Origin: JACCXG01 sp963750935
Lineage (GTDB): Bacteria > Acidobacteriota > Vicinamibacteria > Vicinamibacterales > 2-12-FULL-66-21
Direction: 5' to 3'
NCBI GenBank assembly: GCA_963750935.1
Contig: CAVVSR010000017.1
Coordinates: forward strand, 1 to 64,000
Length of the DNA stretch: 64,000 nt
A program made the position numbers and the translations under genes. Shown one piece after another: positions 56,556 to 64,000 of this stretch. A model generated the notes under the pieces. It was not told the DNA's origin and ran no database searches. It saw nothing but the letters and a program-made list of their open reading frames with translations. How positions within the stretch are numbered: the stretch's first letter is position 1; the number at the start of each line of letters is the position of its first letter.

Positions 56556-56804
56556 TCAATGCGAGACCGGACCGCGCCAACCCTCCGGCACGATGTCGGG
56601 GCCGCCGACTTGGATCCACGCGTTGGCGCGCAGCTCGTCCTCGAGTGCCCTCACGCGGGTCTCGAACGCCGCGAGATCCTTGAATCGCTCCAGCTCGGGT
56701 TCACCCTTTCCGCGGCTGATCTCGAGCACGTACTCGCGCGACGCGTTGTCGAACCGCGTCTGCACCTGTGTGGTCTCGTTGCCTCGACCGAAGAACCAGA
56801 TCAT
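56556..56804 (-). CDS. Small conserved hypothetical protein
   Basis: 82 aa from ATG 56804, with GAAAGG 5 nt upstream as ribosome site. It reads MIWFFGRGNETTQVQTRFDN then YVLEISRGKGEPELERFKDL, with a helical end (ETRVRALEDELRANAW) and PDIVPEGWRG. I recall similar short proteins in Acidobacteriota but know no function. Upstream in-frame extension to 56951 would cross the marR promoter and is rejected. Confidence 0.55.
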   Translation of the reverse strand: MIWFFGRGNETTQVQTRFDNASREYVLEISRGKGEPELERFKDLAAFETRVRALEDELRANAWIQVGGPDIVPEGWRGPVSH

Positions 56805-56910
56805 GTGACCTTTCGTTTCGCAGGAAGCCTCTGATCCTCGTCGCCACTCTGCCCTCGCCGCCACTGCTGCGAGTTTGCGTCCGTATTGCGGAGCACTCCC
56901 CTCCTCGGGC

Positions 56911-56954
56911 TTGACAGGTGCCTCGGATCGCCATATTGTTGTCACTACCAACTA
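56911..56954 (+). promoter_or_regulatory. Promoter and operator of the MarR regulator gene
   Basis: TTGACA (56911-56916), a 17-bp spacer, TATTGT (56934-56939). The 16-mer TTGTCACTACCAACTA (56939-56954) covers the predicted transcription start and ends at the A of the ATG (56954). Its reverse complement recurs with two mismatches before the next gene (57516-57531). Autorepression is the simplest reading. Confidence 0.72.
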
Positions 56955-57499
56955 TGCCGCGCATCACCGAACGTCCCACCACGGCTCCGCCAGCAACGCT
57001 CGACCGTGATGCCGCGGCGCTCCAGGCCGCAGTCGCCGAGCTGGTCCGCGTCTACCAGTTCCGGGACCGCGACCGCATCTGCTGCCACGACGTCTCGGTC
57101 ACGCAGTGTCACGCGCTCGAGGCGCTGGTCGAGAACGGTCCGCTGCGCCTCGGGGCGCTCGCGGACCGCCTGTTCCTCGACAAGAGCACCACCAGCCGCG
57201 TCGTGGGAACGCTGGTGAAGAAGGGGTACGTCGAGCAGCGGTCGGACGAGAGCGACCGCCGCGCCACCGCCCTGCTGGCGACGACGAGCGGCCGGCGGCT
57301 GCACAAGCGCATCACCGACGACCTCGTCGAACAGCAGAAGCAGCTGCTGCGCGACTTCGATCCCGACGTGCGTGAGGGGGTCATCAGCGTGATCCGCCGT
57401 CTGGCGACCGCCGCGGATTCGCGGTTCCGGTCCGGCGTGTCGGTGGGTGCCGCGGCGGGCTGCTGCGCGCCGGGAGGCGGCAGTGCCAAGTGCGGCTGA
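56954..57499 (+). CDS. MarR-family regulator with cysteine motifs, candidate metalloid sensor
   Basis: 181 aa winged-helix protein. The DNA-binding part is ALEALVENGPLRLGALADRL, DKSTTSRVVGTLVKKGYVEQ and a wing SDESDRRATALLATTSGRRL. Cysteines cluster at 43-44 and 52 (RICCHDVSVTQCHAL) and at the C-terminus (GCCAPGGGSAKC, 170-180). Comparable Cys-bearing MarR proteins occur beside arsenite methyltransferase or ArsN genes (from memory). With ArsN1-like and flavoprotein genes next, arsenite or organoarsenical sensing is likely but unproven. It carries its own promoter and operator. Confidence 0.85.
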   Translation: MPRITERPTTAPPATLDRDAAALQAAVAELVRVYQFRDRDRICCHDVSVTQCHALEALVENGPLRLGALADRLFLDKSTTSRVVGTLVKKGYVEQRSDESDRRATALLATTSGRRLHKRITDDLVEQQKQLLRDFDPDVREGVISVIRRLATAADSRFRSGVSVGAAAGCCAPGGGSAKCG

Positions 57500-57515
57500 T
57501 ATTTTTCAGACCCGT

Positions 57516-57531
57516 TAGTTGCTACTGACAA
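57516..57531 (+). promoter_or_regulatory. Second copy of the MarR operator, before arsN1-like gene
   Basis: TAGTTGCTACTGACAA, 3 nt before ATG 57534. Compared with the reverse complement of 56939-56954 it matches 14 of 16 positions. The site is an imperfect dyad (TAGTTG-N4-TGACAA). It would let the same regulator control the acetyltransferase and flavoprotein genes. Confidence 0.65.
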
Positions 57532-57533
57532 GT

Positions 57534-58085
57534 ATGGGGACAGTCATTCGCGATGCGGTTGCCGCCGATGCTGAAGCGATCGCCCGGATCTACAACCAGG
57601 GCATCGAGGATCGCGGGGCAACCTTCGAGACCGGACCGCGCAGCGCCGCCGACATCGAGGCGAAGCTCTCGGACACCGAGCGCTTCCCCACGCTGGTCGC
57701 TGCCGTCGACGGCCGGGTCATCGGCTGGGCGGCCTTGAGTAGCGTATCGTCCCGCGACCCTGCTATGCGGGGATCGCCGAGTTCTCCATCTATCTCGATC
57801 GCGCCGCGCGTGGACGGGGCCTCGGACGTGAGCTGCTCCGATCGCTGGTCGACGCGGCCCGTCAGCGCGGCTACTGGAAGCTGGTGTCCCGGATCTTTCC
57901 CTTCAACGCCGCGAGCCGCGCGCTGTGCCGATCGTGCGGATTCCGTGAGGTCGGCACCTACGAGAAACATGGCTGTCTCGACGGCCAGTGGCTCGACGTC
58001 GTCATCGTCGAGCGCCTGATTCCAGAGAACCTGTCGCGTCGCGACGTGGCCCCGCCGGGCGATGCGCGCGTGGCGCCTGCAGTAG
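57534..58085 (+). CDS. arsN1: ArsN1-like arsinothricin N-acetyltransferase (GNAT), frame-broken
   Basis: About 183 aa if two breaks are corrected. The first half reads IRDAVAADAEAIARIYNQGI then EDRGATFETGPRSAADIEAK. Downstream, in another frame, AEFSIYLDRAARGRGLGREL, YWKLVSRIFPFNAASRAL and GTYEKHGCLDGQWLDVVIVE follow, the ArsN1/phosphinothricin-type GNAT pattern. The first break is near 57760, where a missing C would give SSRDPCYAG. The 3' end is unsure: a second shift would reach TAG 58083, followed by AGGAG for the next gene. Family members acetylate arsinothricin; phosphinothricin is the alternative substrate. Confidence 0.78.
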
Positions 58086-58094
58086 GAGCCGCAC

Positions 58095-59549
58095 ATGACC
58101 CAGTCCGATCTTCCGGTCGTCATCATCGGCGCGGGCCCGGTCGGCCTCGCCGCCGCAGCGCACACGCGTGCCCGTGGCCTGACTCCGCTCGTGCTCGAGG
58201 CCGGCAGTCGTATCGCCGACGGCGTGCGGCAATGGGGCCACGTGCGCATGTTCTCGCCGTGGAAGTTCGCCGTCGATTCGGCAGCCGCGGCGATCCTGCG
58301 CCCGCACGGCTGGACCACGCCGGCGCCGGACGACTACCCGACCGGCCACGATCTCGTGAATCGGTACCTGGAACCGCTGGCCGCGTCGCCCGAACTCGCG
58401 CCGCACATCCGGCTGCAGACGCGCGTCGTCGCCGTAGCCCGCCGCGACCTGGATCGCATGAAGGACTCGGGCCGGTCCTCGGCGCCGTTCGTGGTGCGAG
58501 TCCGGACGGCGGGACACGAGCACGACATCCTGGCGCGAGCGGTGATCGACGCGTCCGGAACGATCGAGAAGCCCGGCCCGCTCGGCGCATCCGGCTTGCC
58601 GGCAATCGGCGAGCAGTCGGCCGCGCCAGCCATCCGATATGGGATTCCCGACGTCCTCGGCGATGACCGCGCGCACTATGCGGGCAAGCGAGTCATGGTC
58701 GTCGGCAGCGGACATTCCGCGCTCAATGCCCTTCTCGACCTTGCGACCCTCGCCGATCAGGCGCCTGGTACCCACATCACCTGGGTCATTCGACGGCCCG
58801 CGCTGGGACAGCTGCTGGGCGGTGCCCGGCAGGATCAGCTCGAAGAGCGTGGCAGGCTGGGCAAGCGCGTCGGCGCGCTGCTCCGCGACGGCCGGCTCTC
58901 GCTGATCACCGGCTTCCGGATCGAACGTGTGGCTCGGACATCAGACGGCGTTGTCGTCTCGTCTGGCGAGCGCGTGCTGGCGCCGGTCGACGCGATTGTC
59001 GCGGCGACAGGATTCCGTCCGGACTGGTCGATCCTGTCCGAAGTGCGGCTCGACCTCGATCCGTCCGTGGAGAGCCCGCGCGCCCTGGCGCCGCTCATCG
59101 ACCCCAACGTGCACAGCTGCGGCACCGTTCCCCCGCACGGCGCTGAAGAACTGAAACAGCCTGACGAGAATCTCTTCGTCATCGGCATGAAGAGCTACGG
59201 CCGCGCGCCCACGTTCCTGCTGCTGACCGGCTACGAGCAGGCGCGGTCGGTCGTCAGCGCCATCGCGGGTGACTGGGAAGCTGCACGGCGTGTCGAGCTG
59301 GTCCTCCCCGAGACCGGCGTCTGCTCGACGGATGGAAGCGCCGGCGAAGGCATCCCGTGCTGCGGAACCAGCGCGCCGGAGCCGGCATTCCGTGCTGCGA
59401 CACGGTCCTGCTGTCCAGGTGTTGTGGCTCCGAGGACAAGGCCGATTGCTGCGGGGCCGAGAAGGCGCCGTCCACGTGCACGTGCGGCGAGGGCCAGAAC
59501 GTGGCGCACAGCGCACCATGCTCAGTCAGATCTCGACCTGCACGCCTAG
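58095..59549 (+). CDS. ArsO-like FAD/NAD(P) flavoprotein monooxygenase with Cys-rich tail (frame break near 3' end)
   Basis: PVVIIGAGPVGLAAAAHTRA is the FAD motif, QWGHVRMFSPWKF is typical of this group, VMVVGSGHSALNALLDLATL the NAD(P) motif, and AIVAATGFRPDWSIL follows. After VELVLPETGVC comes a Cys-rich tail that leaves frame near 59395 (one base missing). The other frame gives PCCDTVLLSRCCGSEDKADC then CTCGEGQNV, ending at 59578 and overlapping kup's 3' end. Similar flavoproteins in ars gene clusters are called ArsO; the reaction is not established. The start has AGGAG at 58084-58088. Confidence 0.78.
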   Translation: MTQSDLPVVIIGAGPVGLAAAAHTRARGLTPLVLEAGSRIADGVRQWGHVRMFSPWKFAVDSAAAAILRPHGWTTPAPDDYPTGHDLVNRYLEPLAASPELAPHIRLQTRVVAVARRDLDRMKDSGRSSAPFVVRVRTAGHEHDILARAVIDASGTIEKPGPLGASGLPAIGEQSAAPAIRYGIPDVLGDDRAHYAGKRVMVVGSGHSALNALLDLATLADQAPGTHITWVIRRPALGQLLGGARQDQLEERGRLGKRVGALLRDGRLSLITGFRIERVARTSDGVVVSSGERVLAPVDAIVAATGFRPDWSILSEVRLDLDPSVESPRALAPLIDPNVHSCGTVPPHGAEELKQPDENLFVIGMKSYGRAPTFLLLTGYEQARSVVSAIAGDWEAARRVELVLPETGVCSTDGSAGEGIPCCGTSAPEPAFRAATRSCCPGVVAPRTRPIAAGPRRRRPRARAARARTWRTAHHAQSDLDLHA

Positions 59550-61419
59550 CTCGACGACGCGTTCAGGGGGCAGCCTGAAGAACGTCGGCGCGCGCACCGC
59601 GTTGCGGGCCATCAGCACGAACAGCCGCTCGCGCCACGTCGCCATCCCCGGCTGCTTCGTCACGATCAGCGTTTCGCGCCCCAGGAAATACACCACGTCG
59701 TCCTCGTCGAACTGCAGGCCCAGCTTGCGCGAGCGCCGCAGCGCTTCGGGCACGTCCGGGTCCTCCATGAACCCGTAGCGGAGCGTCAGATCGTAGACGC
59801 CGTGACCCAGCGGACGAATCGAGATCTGCTCCGCCGGCGGGACGTGCGGCACCGGCTGCGTCGTGATCATCAGCGTCACGACCTGCTCGTGCAGCACCTT
59901 GTTGTAGCGAACATTGTGGGCGAGCGCCGGCGGCGTGCCGCGCGGCTGCGCGGTCATGAACACCGCCGTGCCGGAGACGCGTGCCGGCCGGTCCTCGGCC
60001 ATACGGGCGAGAAAGTCCTCGATCGGTATCGCTCGCGCGGTCAGGCGCTCGGCCACGATCCGGCGACCCGTCTTCCAGGTGGTCATCAGCGTGAACAGCA
60101 GCCAGCCAATCACCAGCGGCAGCCAGCCGCCATGGGCGATCTTCAGCGCGTTCGCGCCGAAGAACGCCAGGTCGATGACCAGGAAGATGCCGGTGACGGT
60201 CCACGCCACCGCCGGATGCCAGCCCCACCGCTCGGTCGCGACGACCTGCAGCAGCACCGCCGTGATGACCATCGTCAGCGTGACCGCGATGCCGTACGCG
60301 GCGGCCAGCGCCGTCGACGAGCCGAACCCGATGACGATCAGGATCGTGCTGACCATCAGCGCCCAGTTCACCTGCGGGCACGTAGACCTGCCCCATCTCC
60401 GAGTGCGAGGTGTGGTCGATCTCGAGGCGAGGACAGTAGCCAAGCTGAATCGCCTGCTGCGTCAGCGAGAACGCGCCGGAGATCAAGCGCCTGGGACGCG
60501 ATGATCGCCGCCGCTGTCGCGAGCGCGATCAGCGGAAGCAGGGCCCACTCCGGCGCCAGCAGGAAGAAGGGCTGCTCTGCTGCGTCAGGCCTGGAGAGAA
60601 GCAGCGCCCCCTGGCCGAAGTAGTTCAGCAGCAGGGCCGGCAGCACCAGCGCGAACCAGGCGACCCGGATCGGACGCTTGCCGAAGTGGCCCATGTCCGC
60701 GTAGAGCGCCTCTCCGCCGGTGACCACGAGGAACACCGCGCCGAGGACCGCGAAGCCGTGCCAGCCGTGCTCGCGGAAGAACGCGACCGCGTAGCGGGGG
60801 TCGACGGCGGTCAGCACGACCGGCTCGGAGAGCAACGACCGCACGCCGAGAAAGGCGATGGTCACGAACCACGCGACCATGATCGGACCGAACAGCCGGC
60901 CGACGCTGTGCGTCCCGTGGCGCTGAATCGCGAAGACGCCGATCAGGATGAGCACGGCGACCGGGACGACGTAGGGTTCCAGCAGCGGCGTGGCGAGCTT
61001 GAGTCCCTCGACCGCGCCGAGCACCGTGATCGCCGGCGTGATCATGCCGTCGCCATACAGCAGCGCCGCGCCGAAGATCCCGAGCAGGACCAGGACGCCC
61101 CAGCCGCGCCGACTCTCGCTGCGCTGCGGCAGCAGCGCCGTCAGCGCCAGGATGCCGCCCTCGCCCTGGTTGTCGGCGCGCATGACGATCGCGATGTACT
61201 TGATCGAGATCACCACGAGCAGCGAGTAGATGATCAGCGACAGCACCCCGAGCACGTTGTCGTGCGTCGCGGGGACGGAGTGCGAACCGAAGAAACATTC
61301 CCGCATCGCGTAGAGCGGGCTGGTGCCGATGTCGCCATAGACGACGCCGATGGCGGTCAGCGTCAAGGGAACGAGCTTGCGCGGGATCGTGTGACCGGTG
61401 CGGCTCCGGAGTCGGTCAT
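59526..61419 (-). CDS. kup: Kup-type potassium uptake protein (three frame breaks)
   Basis: About 630 aa corrected. GVVYGDIGTSPLYAMRECFF is the Kup signature, followed by RADNQGEGGILALTALLP, ALLYGDGMITPAITVLGAVE and TGGEALYADMGHFGKRPIRV; 12 helices precede a cytoplasmic C-terminal domain. ATG 61419 overlaps the SPFH stop (ATGA). Three breaks are seen: one base missing near 61396 (restoring GHTIPRKLVPLTLTAIG), one extra at 60484-60485 (IASQALISGAFSLTQQA) and one extra at 60376-60378 (MGQVYVPQVNWALMV). It takes up K+ with H+. Confidence 0.94.
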
Positions 61420-62403
61420 CGGGCCGCCCCGGGCGCCCGAGCCGGCGCGCTCGCTGCCGGAAACGTTCCCGTCAGCGGCACGCCCATCGGGCCAACCGGG
61501 ATGTAGACCGTCGTGTGGTTCGGCGAGTTCACCATCAGCTTCTGCGCCTCGATGGCTTCGTGCTGGATGTAGAGCGCGCTCAGCTGCCCGCGAATGATCT
61601 GCATGGCGTTGGCGATCCCCGCCGCCTGCACCTCGCGCTTCGTCCGTTCCTTGCGCTCGATTTCGATCTCGGTGTCCTTGCGTTCGAGCTCCTGCGTGGC
61701 CGCCAGCTTGCGCGACACCGCGTCGGCCACCTCGGACGGGTACTGGACGTTGCCGACCACGACGCTGCTGATCACGAACGGGCTGGTCTCGGCGTACTGA
61801 CGGATGCGGTTCAGCACCGCCTCGCCGATGGGAATGAGCTCGTCCTTGACCGTCAGGCCATTCCGGCGCTGCACTTCGTCGCGGGCGTAGGTGCGCAGCG
61901 GCTCACGAACGAAGTGACCGTAGGCCACCTTGACGATGGCGTCGGGTGACTTCTCCGTGCTGCCGTTGGTGACGGTCGTGCTGAAGCGCTCCATGAACAG
62001 GGGCACGCGCGCTTCGTCGACGCGCCAGACGGTGTGCACCGCGAACGAGATCTTCAGGTTGTCGCGGCTGAGAACCGCGTGGTCGCCGAGGAAGTCTTCG
62101 GTGTAGGTGTACGGCGTGACGCTGACGTTCGTGACGTCGAGCAGCCACGTGCGTCCGGCGGACGTCGGCCCTCGCTGCACGCCGTAGAAGCGGCTCTTGC
62201 CGAACACCGCGCCTTTGGTGAGATAGCCGACATACCCGGCCGGGGTGTAGGGATTGCGCGATCCGAGCAGCCAGAGGACGGATCCGCCGATGGCCAACGA
62301 GCATCAGCAGGACCAGCAGACCGCGACGGACTAGGAATCGGAGAAATGCGACGGCTGAAACGCCATCGCGACGCCCGAGCAGCAACACGGCAGGCCTCCA
62401 CAC
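61416..62403 (-). CDS. SPFH/prohibitin-family (band 7) membrane protein (one frame break)
   Basis: About 328 aa. A single N-terminal helix (VRRGLLVLLMLV) joins IGGSVLWLLGSRNPYTPAGY in another frame; removing one base at 62296-62297 gives LVAIGGSVLWLL. The SPFH domain (KISFAVHTVWRVDEARVPLF; YARDEVQRRNGLTVKDELIP) and a coiled region (ELERKDTEIEIERKERTKRE) follow, then a Pro/Ala end. Prohibitin/HflC-like proteins form membrane microdomain scaffolds. Coupling to kup by ATGA overlap suggests a shared role at the membrane. The start (GTG 62403 or 62388) is uncertain. Confidence 0.83.
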
Positions 62404-62680
62404 GCCTGCGAGGTTAGCTGACGGGCTCGAGCTTGGAGTTGCTCTATCGGCCTTCGCCCTTTCGGGCTCCGGACGAATTCGCCCCGGTGCGCGTTGATTC
62501 GCGCCATGGGTCCCCCGCGACGCTAAAGCGTCTTCGGCGTACCTTCGACCATACGCCTGTGGTGGGACGCCGTCAAGTTGACCTGGTTGCGGATGAAGGC
62601 GCGTGAAGGCCTTTCGAGGTCAACGCGCCGCTCGGCGGCCCGCAGTATCTTCGGGGTCTGCGATCCCTACGGTGCTTCGG

Positions 62681-62830
62681 TTGAAGGTCCGTCCTCCTGC
62701 GCCCCACTGTCCCGTGTGCAACATGCCGATGGTTCTCGTCGCCGAAGCTGAGCAAGCGCGCATCTACCGATGCGAGACGTGCCGGGTCGGGCTGTCGGTC
62801 AAGCGGGCTCCGCCGCCGAAACCGAAATAG
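62681..62830 (+). CDS. Small zinc-ribbon protein
   Basis: 49 aa from TTG 62681 (or up to 75 aa from 62603). APHCPVCNMPMVLVAEAEQA then RIYRCETCRVGLSVKRA: two CxxC knuckles about 20 residues apart, with a Pro/Lys-rich end. This is a stand-alone zinc ribbon of unknown role, possibly redox or metal related. The start is uncertain. Confidence 0.5.
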   Translation: MKVRPPAPHCPVCNMPMVLVAEAEQARIYRCETCRVGLSVKRAPPPKPK

Positions 62831-62923
62831 TCCGGGGCCAGAAGCGGGAGTGCCTCACAGTCGTATCCGCGCTCGAAGCCGGCACCCTATCGAGAGCGGT
62901 TCGAGAAGGGGTAAGCTCGGCCG

Positions 62924-64000
62924 GTGAAGATTTCCACCGGGACTCGCCTCGGCCCGTACGAGGTCCTCGCGCCTCTGGGCGCGGGCGGCATGGGAGAGGT
63001 TTACCGCGCGCGGGATCAGAAGCTTGACCGGGATGTGGCGATCAAGGTCCTCCCGCAGTCCCTTGCGGCCGATCCCGACATGCTGGCCCGCTTCGAGCGC
63101 GAGGCGAAGGCGGTCGCGGCGCTCTCTCATCCGAACATCCTGTCCATCTTTGATTTCGGCGTGCATGGAGGAATCTCCTACGCCGTGATGGAGCTGCTCG
63201 AGGGTGAGACGCTGCGCGGGAAGATCGAGACCGGCCCGATCCCCCAGAATCAGGCCGTGGACTACGCGCTCCAGGTGGCGAAGGGTCTCTCTGCAGCGCA
63301 CGCCAAGGGCATCGTCCATCGAGACCTGAAGCCCGAGAATCTGTTCGTCACGAGAGACGGTCACGTGAAGATCCTCGACTTCGGCCTCGCGAAGCGAGTC
63401 GAGACTGTGGCGGCTGGGGAGATGACCGGGCCAACGCGCTCAGGCCACACGGAGCCCGGGACGATCATGGGGACCGCGGGCTACATGTCGCCCGAGCAGG
63501 TGAAGGGATTGCCGGTCGACTACCGCTCGGACATCTTCTCGTTCGGCGTGATCCTCTACGAGCTGCTCTCGGGGAGGAAGGCATTCCGGCGAGAGACGAA
63601 TGTCGAGACGATGGCGGCCATCATGCGTGACGAACCGCCGGAGCTGGCGGAGTCAGCGCGGAACGTCTCGCCGGCCCTCGACCGCATCGTCAAGCATTGC
63701 CTGGAGAAGGACCGGGAGCAGCGGTTCCAGTCGGCCAGGGACATCACCTTCAACCTCCTGGAGCTGTCGTCGCAGACAGGAGCTTCTGTCACCGACTCCG
63801 GCGCCACGCGCGCCGAGGAAGGTTTCTGGGTCGCGGTGCTGCCGTTCAAGTACAGCGGCGGCAACGCAGATCTCACGGCTCTGGCAGAGGGGCTTTCCGA
63901 AGACGTCGTGACCGGCCTGTCGCGTTTCTCCTACTTGAAGGTGATCGCGCGCGGCTCGACCTCGCGTTTCGCGAGTGCGTCCGTCGACGTCCGCGCGGCG
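62924..64000 (+). CDS. Serine/threonine protein kinase with TolB-like region (partial, runs off right edge)
   Basis: From GTG 62924: APLGAGGMGEVYRARDQKLD (P-loop), VAIKVL (ATP-binding Lys), GIVHRDLKPENLFV (catalytic loop), KILDFGLAKR (DFG), GTAGYMSPEQVKG (activation segment), ending near residue 275. Then EEGFWVAVLPFKYSGGNADL and LSEDVVTGLSRFSYLKVIAR resemble the TolB-like/adenylate-cyclase-associated N-domain. In relatives this is usually followed by TPRs, so the missing part probably continues so. It is typical of Acidobacteriota. Confidence 0.93.
   Translation, partial: MKISTGTRLGPYEVLAPLGAGGMGEVYRARDQKLDRDVAIKVLPQSLAADPDMLARFEREAKAVAALSHPNILSIFDFGVHGGISYAVMELLEGETLRGKIETGPIPQNQAVDYALQVAKGLSAAHAKGIVHRDLKPENLFVTRDGHVKILDFGLAKRVETVAAGEMTGPTRSGHTEPGTIMGTAGYMSPEQVKGLPVDYRSDIFSFGVILYELLSGRKAFRRETNVETMAAIMRDEPPELAESARNVSPALDRIVKHCLEKDREQRFQSARDITFNLLELSSQTGASVTDSGATRAEEGFWVAVLPFKYSGGNADLTALAEGLSEDVVTGLSRFSYLKVIARGSTSRFASASVDVRAA

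Noticed and set aside
1..64000. Programmed ribosomal frameshifting as the cause of the many frame breaks
   Set aside because: The breaks share no slippery heptamer, pseudoknot or stop-codon context, hit unrelated genes, and go both ways. Consensus error explains them better.

Overview
The window is a high-GC (roughly two-thirds G+C by eye), densely coded stretch of bacterial chromosome. An Oar-type TonB-dependent receptor with an N-terminal carboxypeptidase-regulatory-like domain, an exported VWFA-related protein, Ser/Thr kinases (one with a TolB-like region), a DUF62 SAM hydrolase and the overall housekeeping order point to Acidobacteriota, probably the Vicinamibacteria. That placement is inference from family content. 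I saw no rRNA, tRNA, CRISPR array, insertion sequence or phage genes.

Layout. 1-4300: C-terminal part of a membrane-anchored protein (probably a kinase), then a secreted metzincin protease with six FG-GAP-like repeats. 4369-13251: housekeeping block with der, an HU/IHF gene behind a clear sigma70-type promoter, a site-2 protease, and the minus-strand series yicC-gmk-rpoZ-coaBC-udg-priA. 13264-26085: surface-polysaccharide region. An MsbA-like exporter, a GT2, galE and ugd lie on the minus strand. Divergently there are five glycosyltransferases, an initiating undecaprenyl-phosphate sugar transferase and UDP-xylose synthase, mostly joined by 4-bp start/stop overlaps. Ugd, UXS and GalE would supply UDP-GlcA, UDP-Xyl and UDP-Gal/Glc. 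26092-31167: pgsA, a TPR/SLH lipoprotein, hflX, sua5/tsaC and an MFS transporter. 31235-42321: acyl-CoA dehydrogenase, SAM hydrolase, a methyltransferase-like gene and bactofilin separated by a long hairpin, cysteine desulfurase-mnmA, trxB-trxA, glgA with a histone-like tail, fdhE and a D,D-carboxypeptidase. 42322-44580: a gene-poor island with an orphan DNA methyltransferase. 44581-48980: convergent Oar receptor and VWFA protein. 49005-54486: two conserved hypotheticals, a receiver protein coupled to hemE, hemG, an exported O-methyltransferase and a small Tudor-like protein. 54590-62403: arginase, a receiver protein, small zinc-ribbon and hypothetical proteins, a candidate metalloid/organoarsenical cluster (MarR, ArsN1-like acetyltransferase, ArsO-like flavoprotein), a Kup potassium transporter and an SPFH protein. 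62681-64000: a zinc-ribbon protein and the start of a Ser/Thr kinase.

Two features cut across the window. First, I count about 23 single-base frame breaks inside otherwise intact conserved genes, about 19 of them one extra base and 4 one missing base, often in short homopolymers. I read these as consensus errors, not pseudogenes; correcting each one restores a full-length family member. They also create false fusions (GT4+sugar transferase, Ugd+GalE). Second, several GTG/ATG starts lie only 6-9 nt after a -10-like hexamer, often with an extended TGn, and have no Shine-Dalgarno. This suggests leaderless transcripts.

The most interesting system-level candidate is the MarR/ArsN1/flavoprotein cluster at 56911-59578. 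Nearly identical 16-bp sites in opposite orientation abut the start codons of the regulator and the acetyltransferase, and the regulator and flavoprotein both have cysteine-rich tails.
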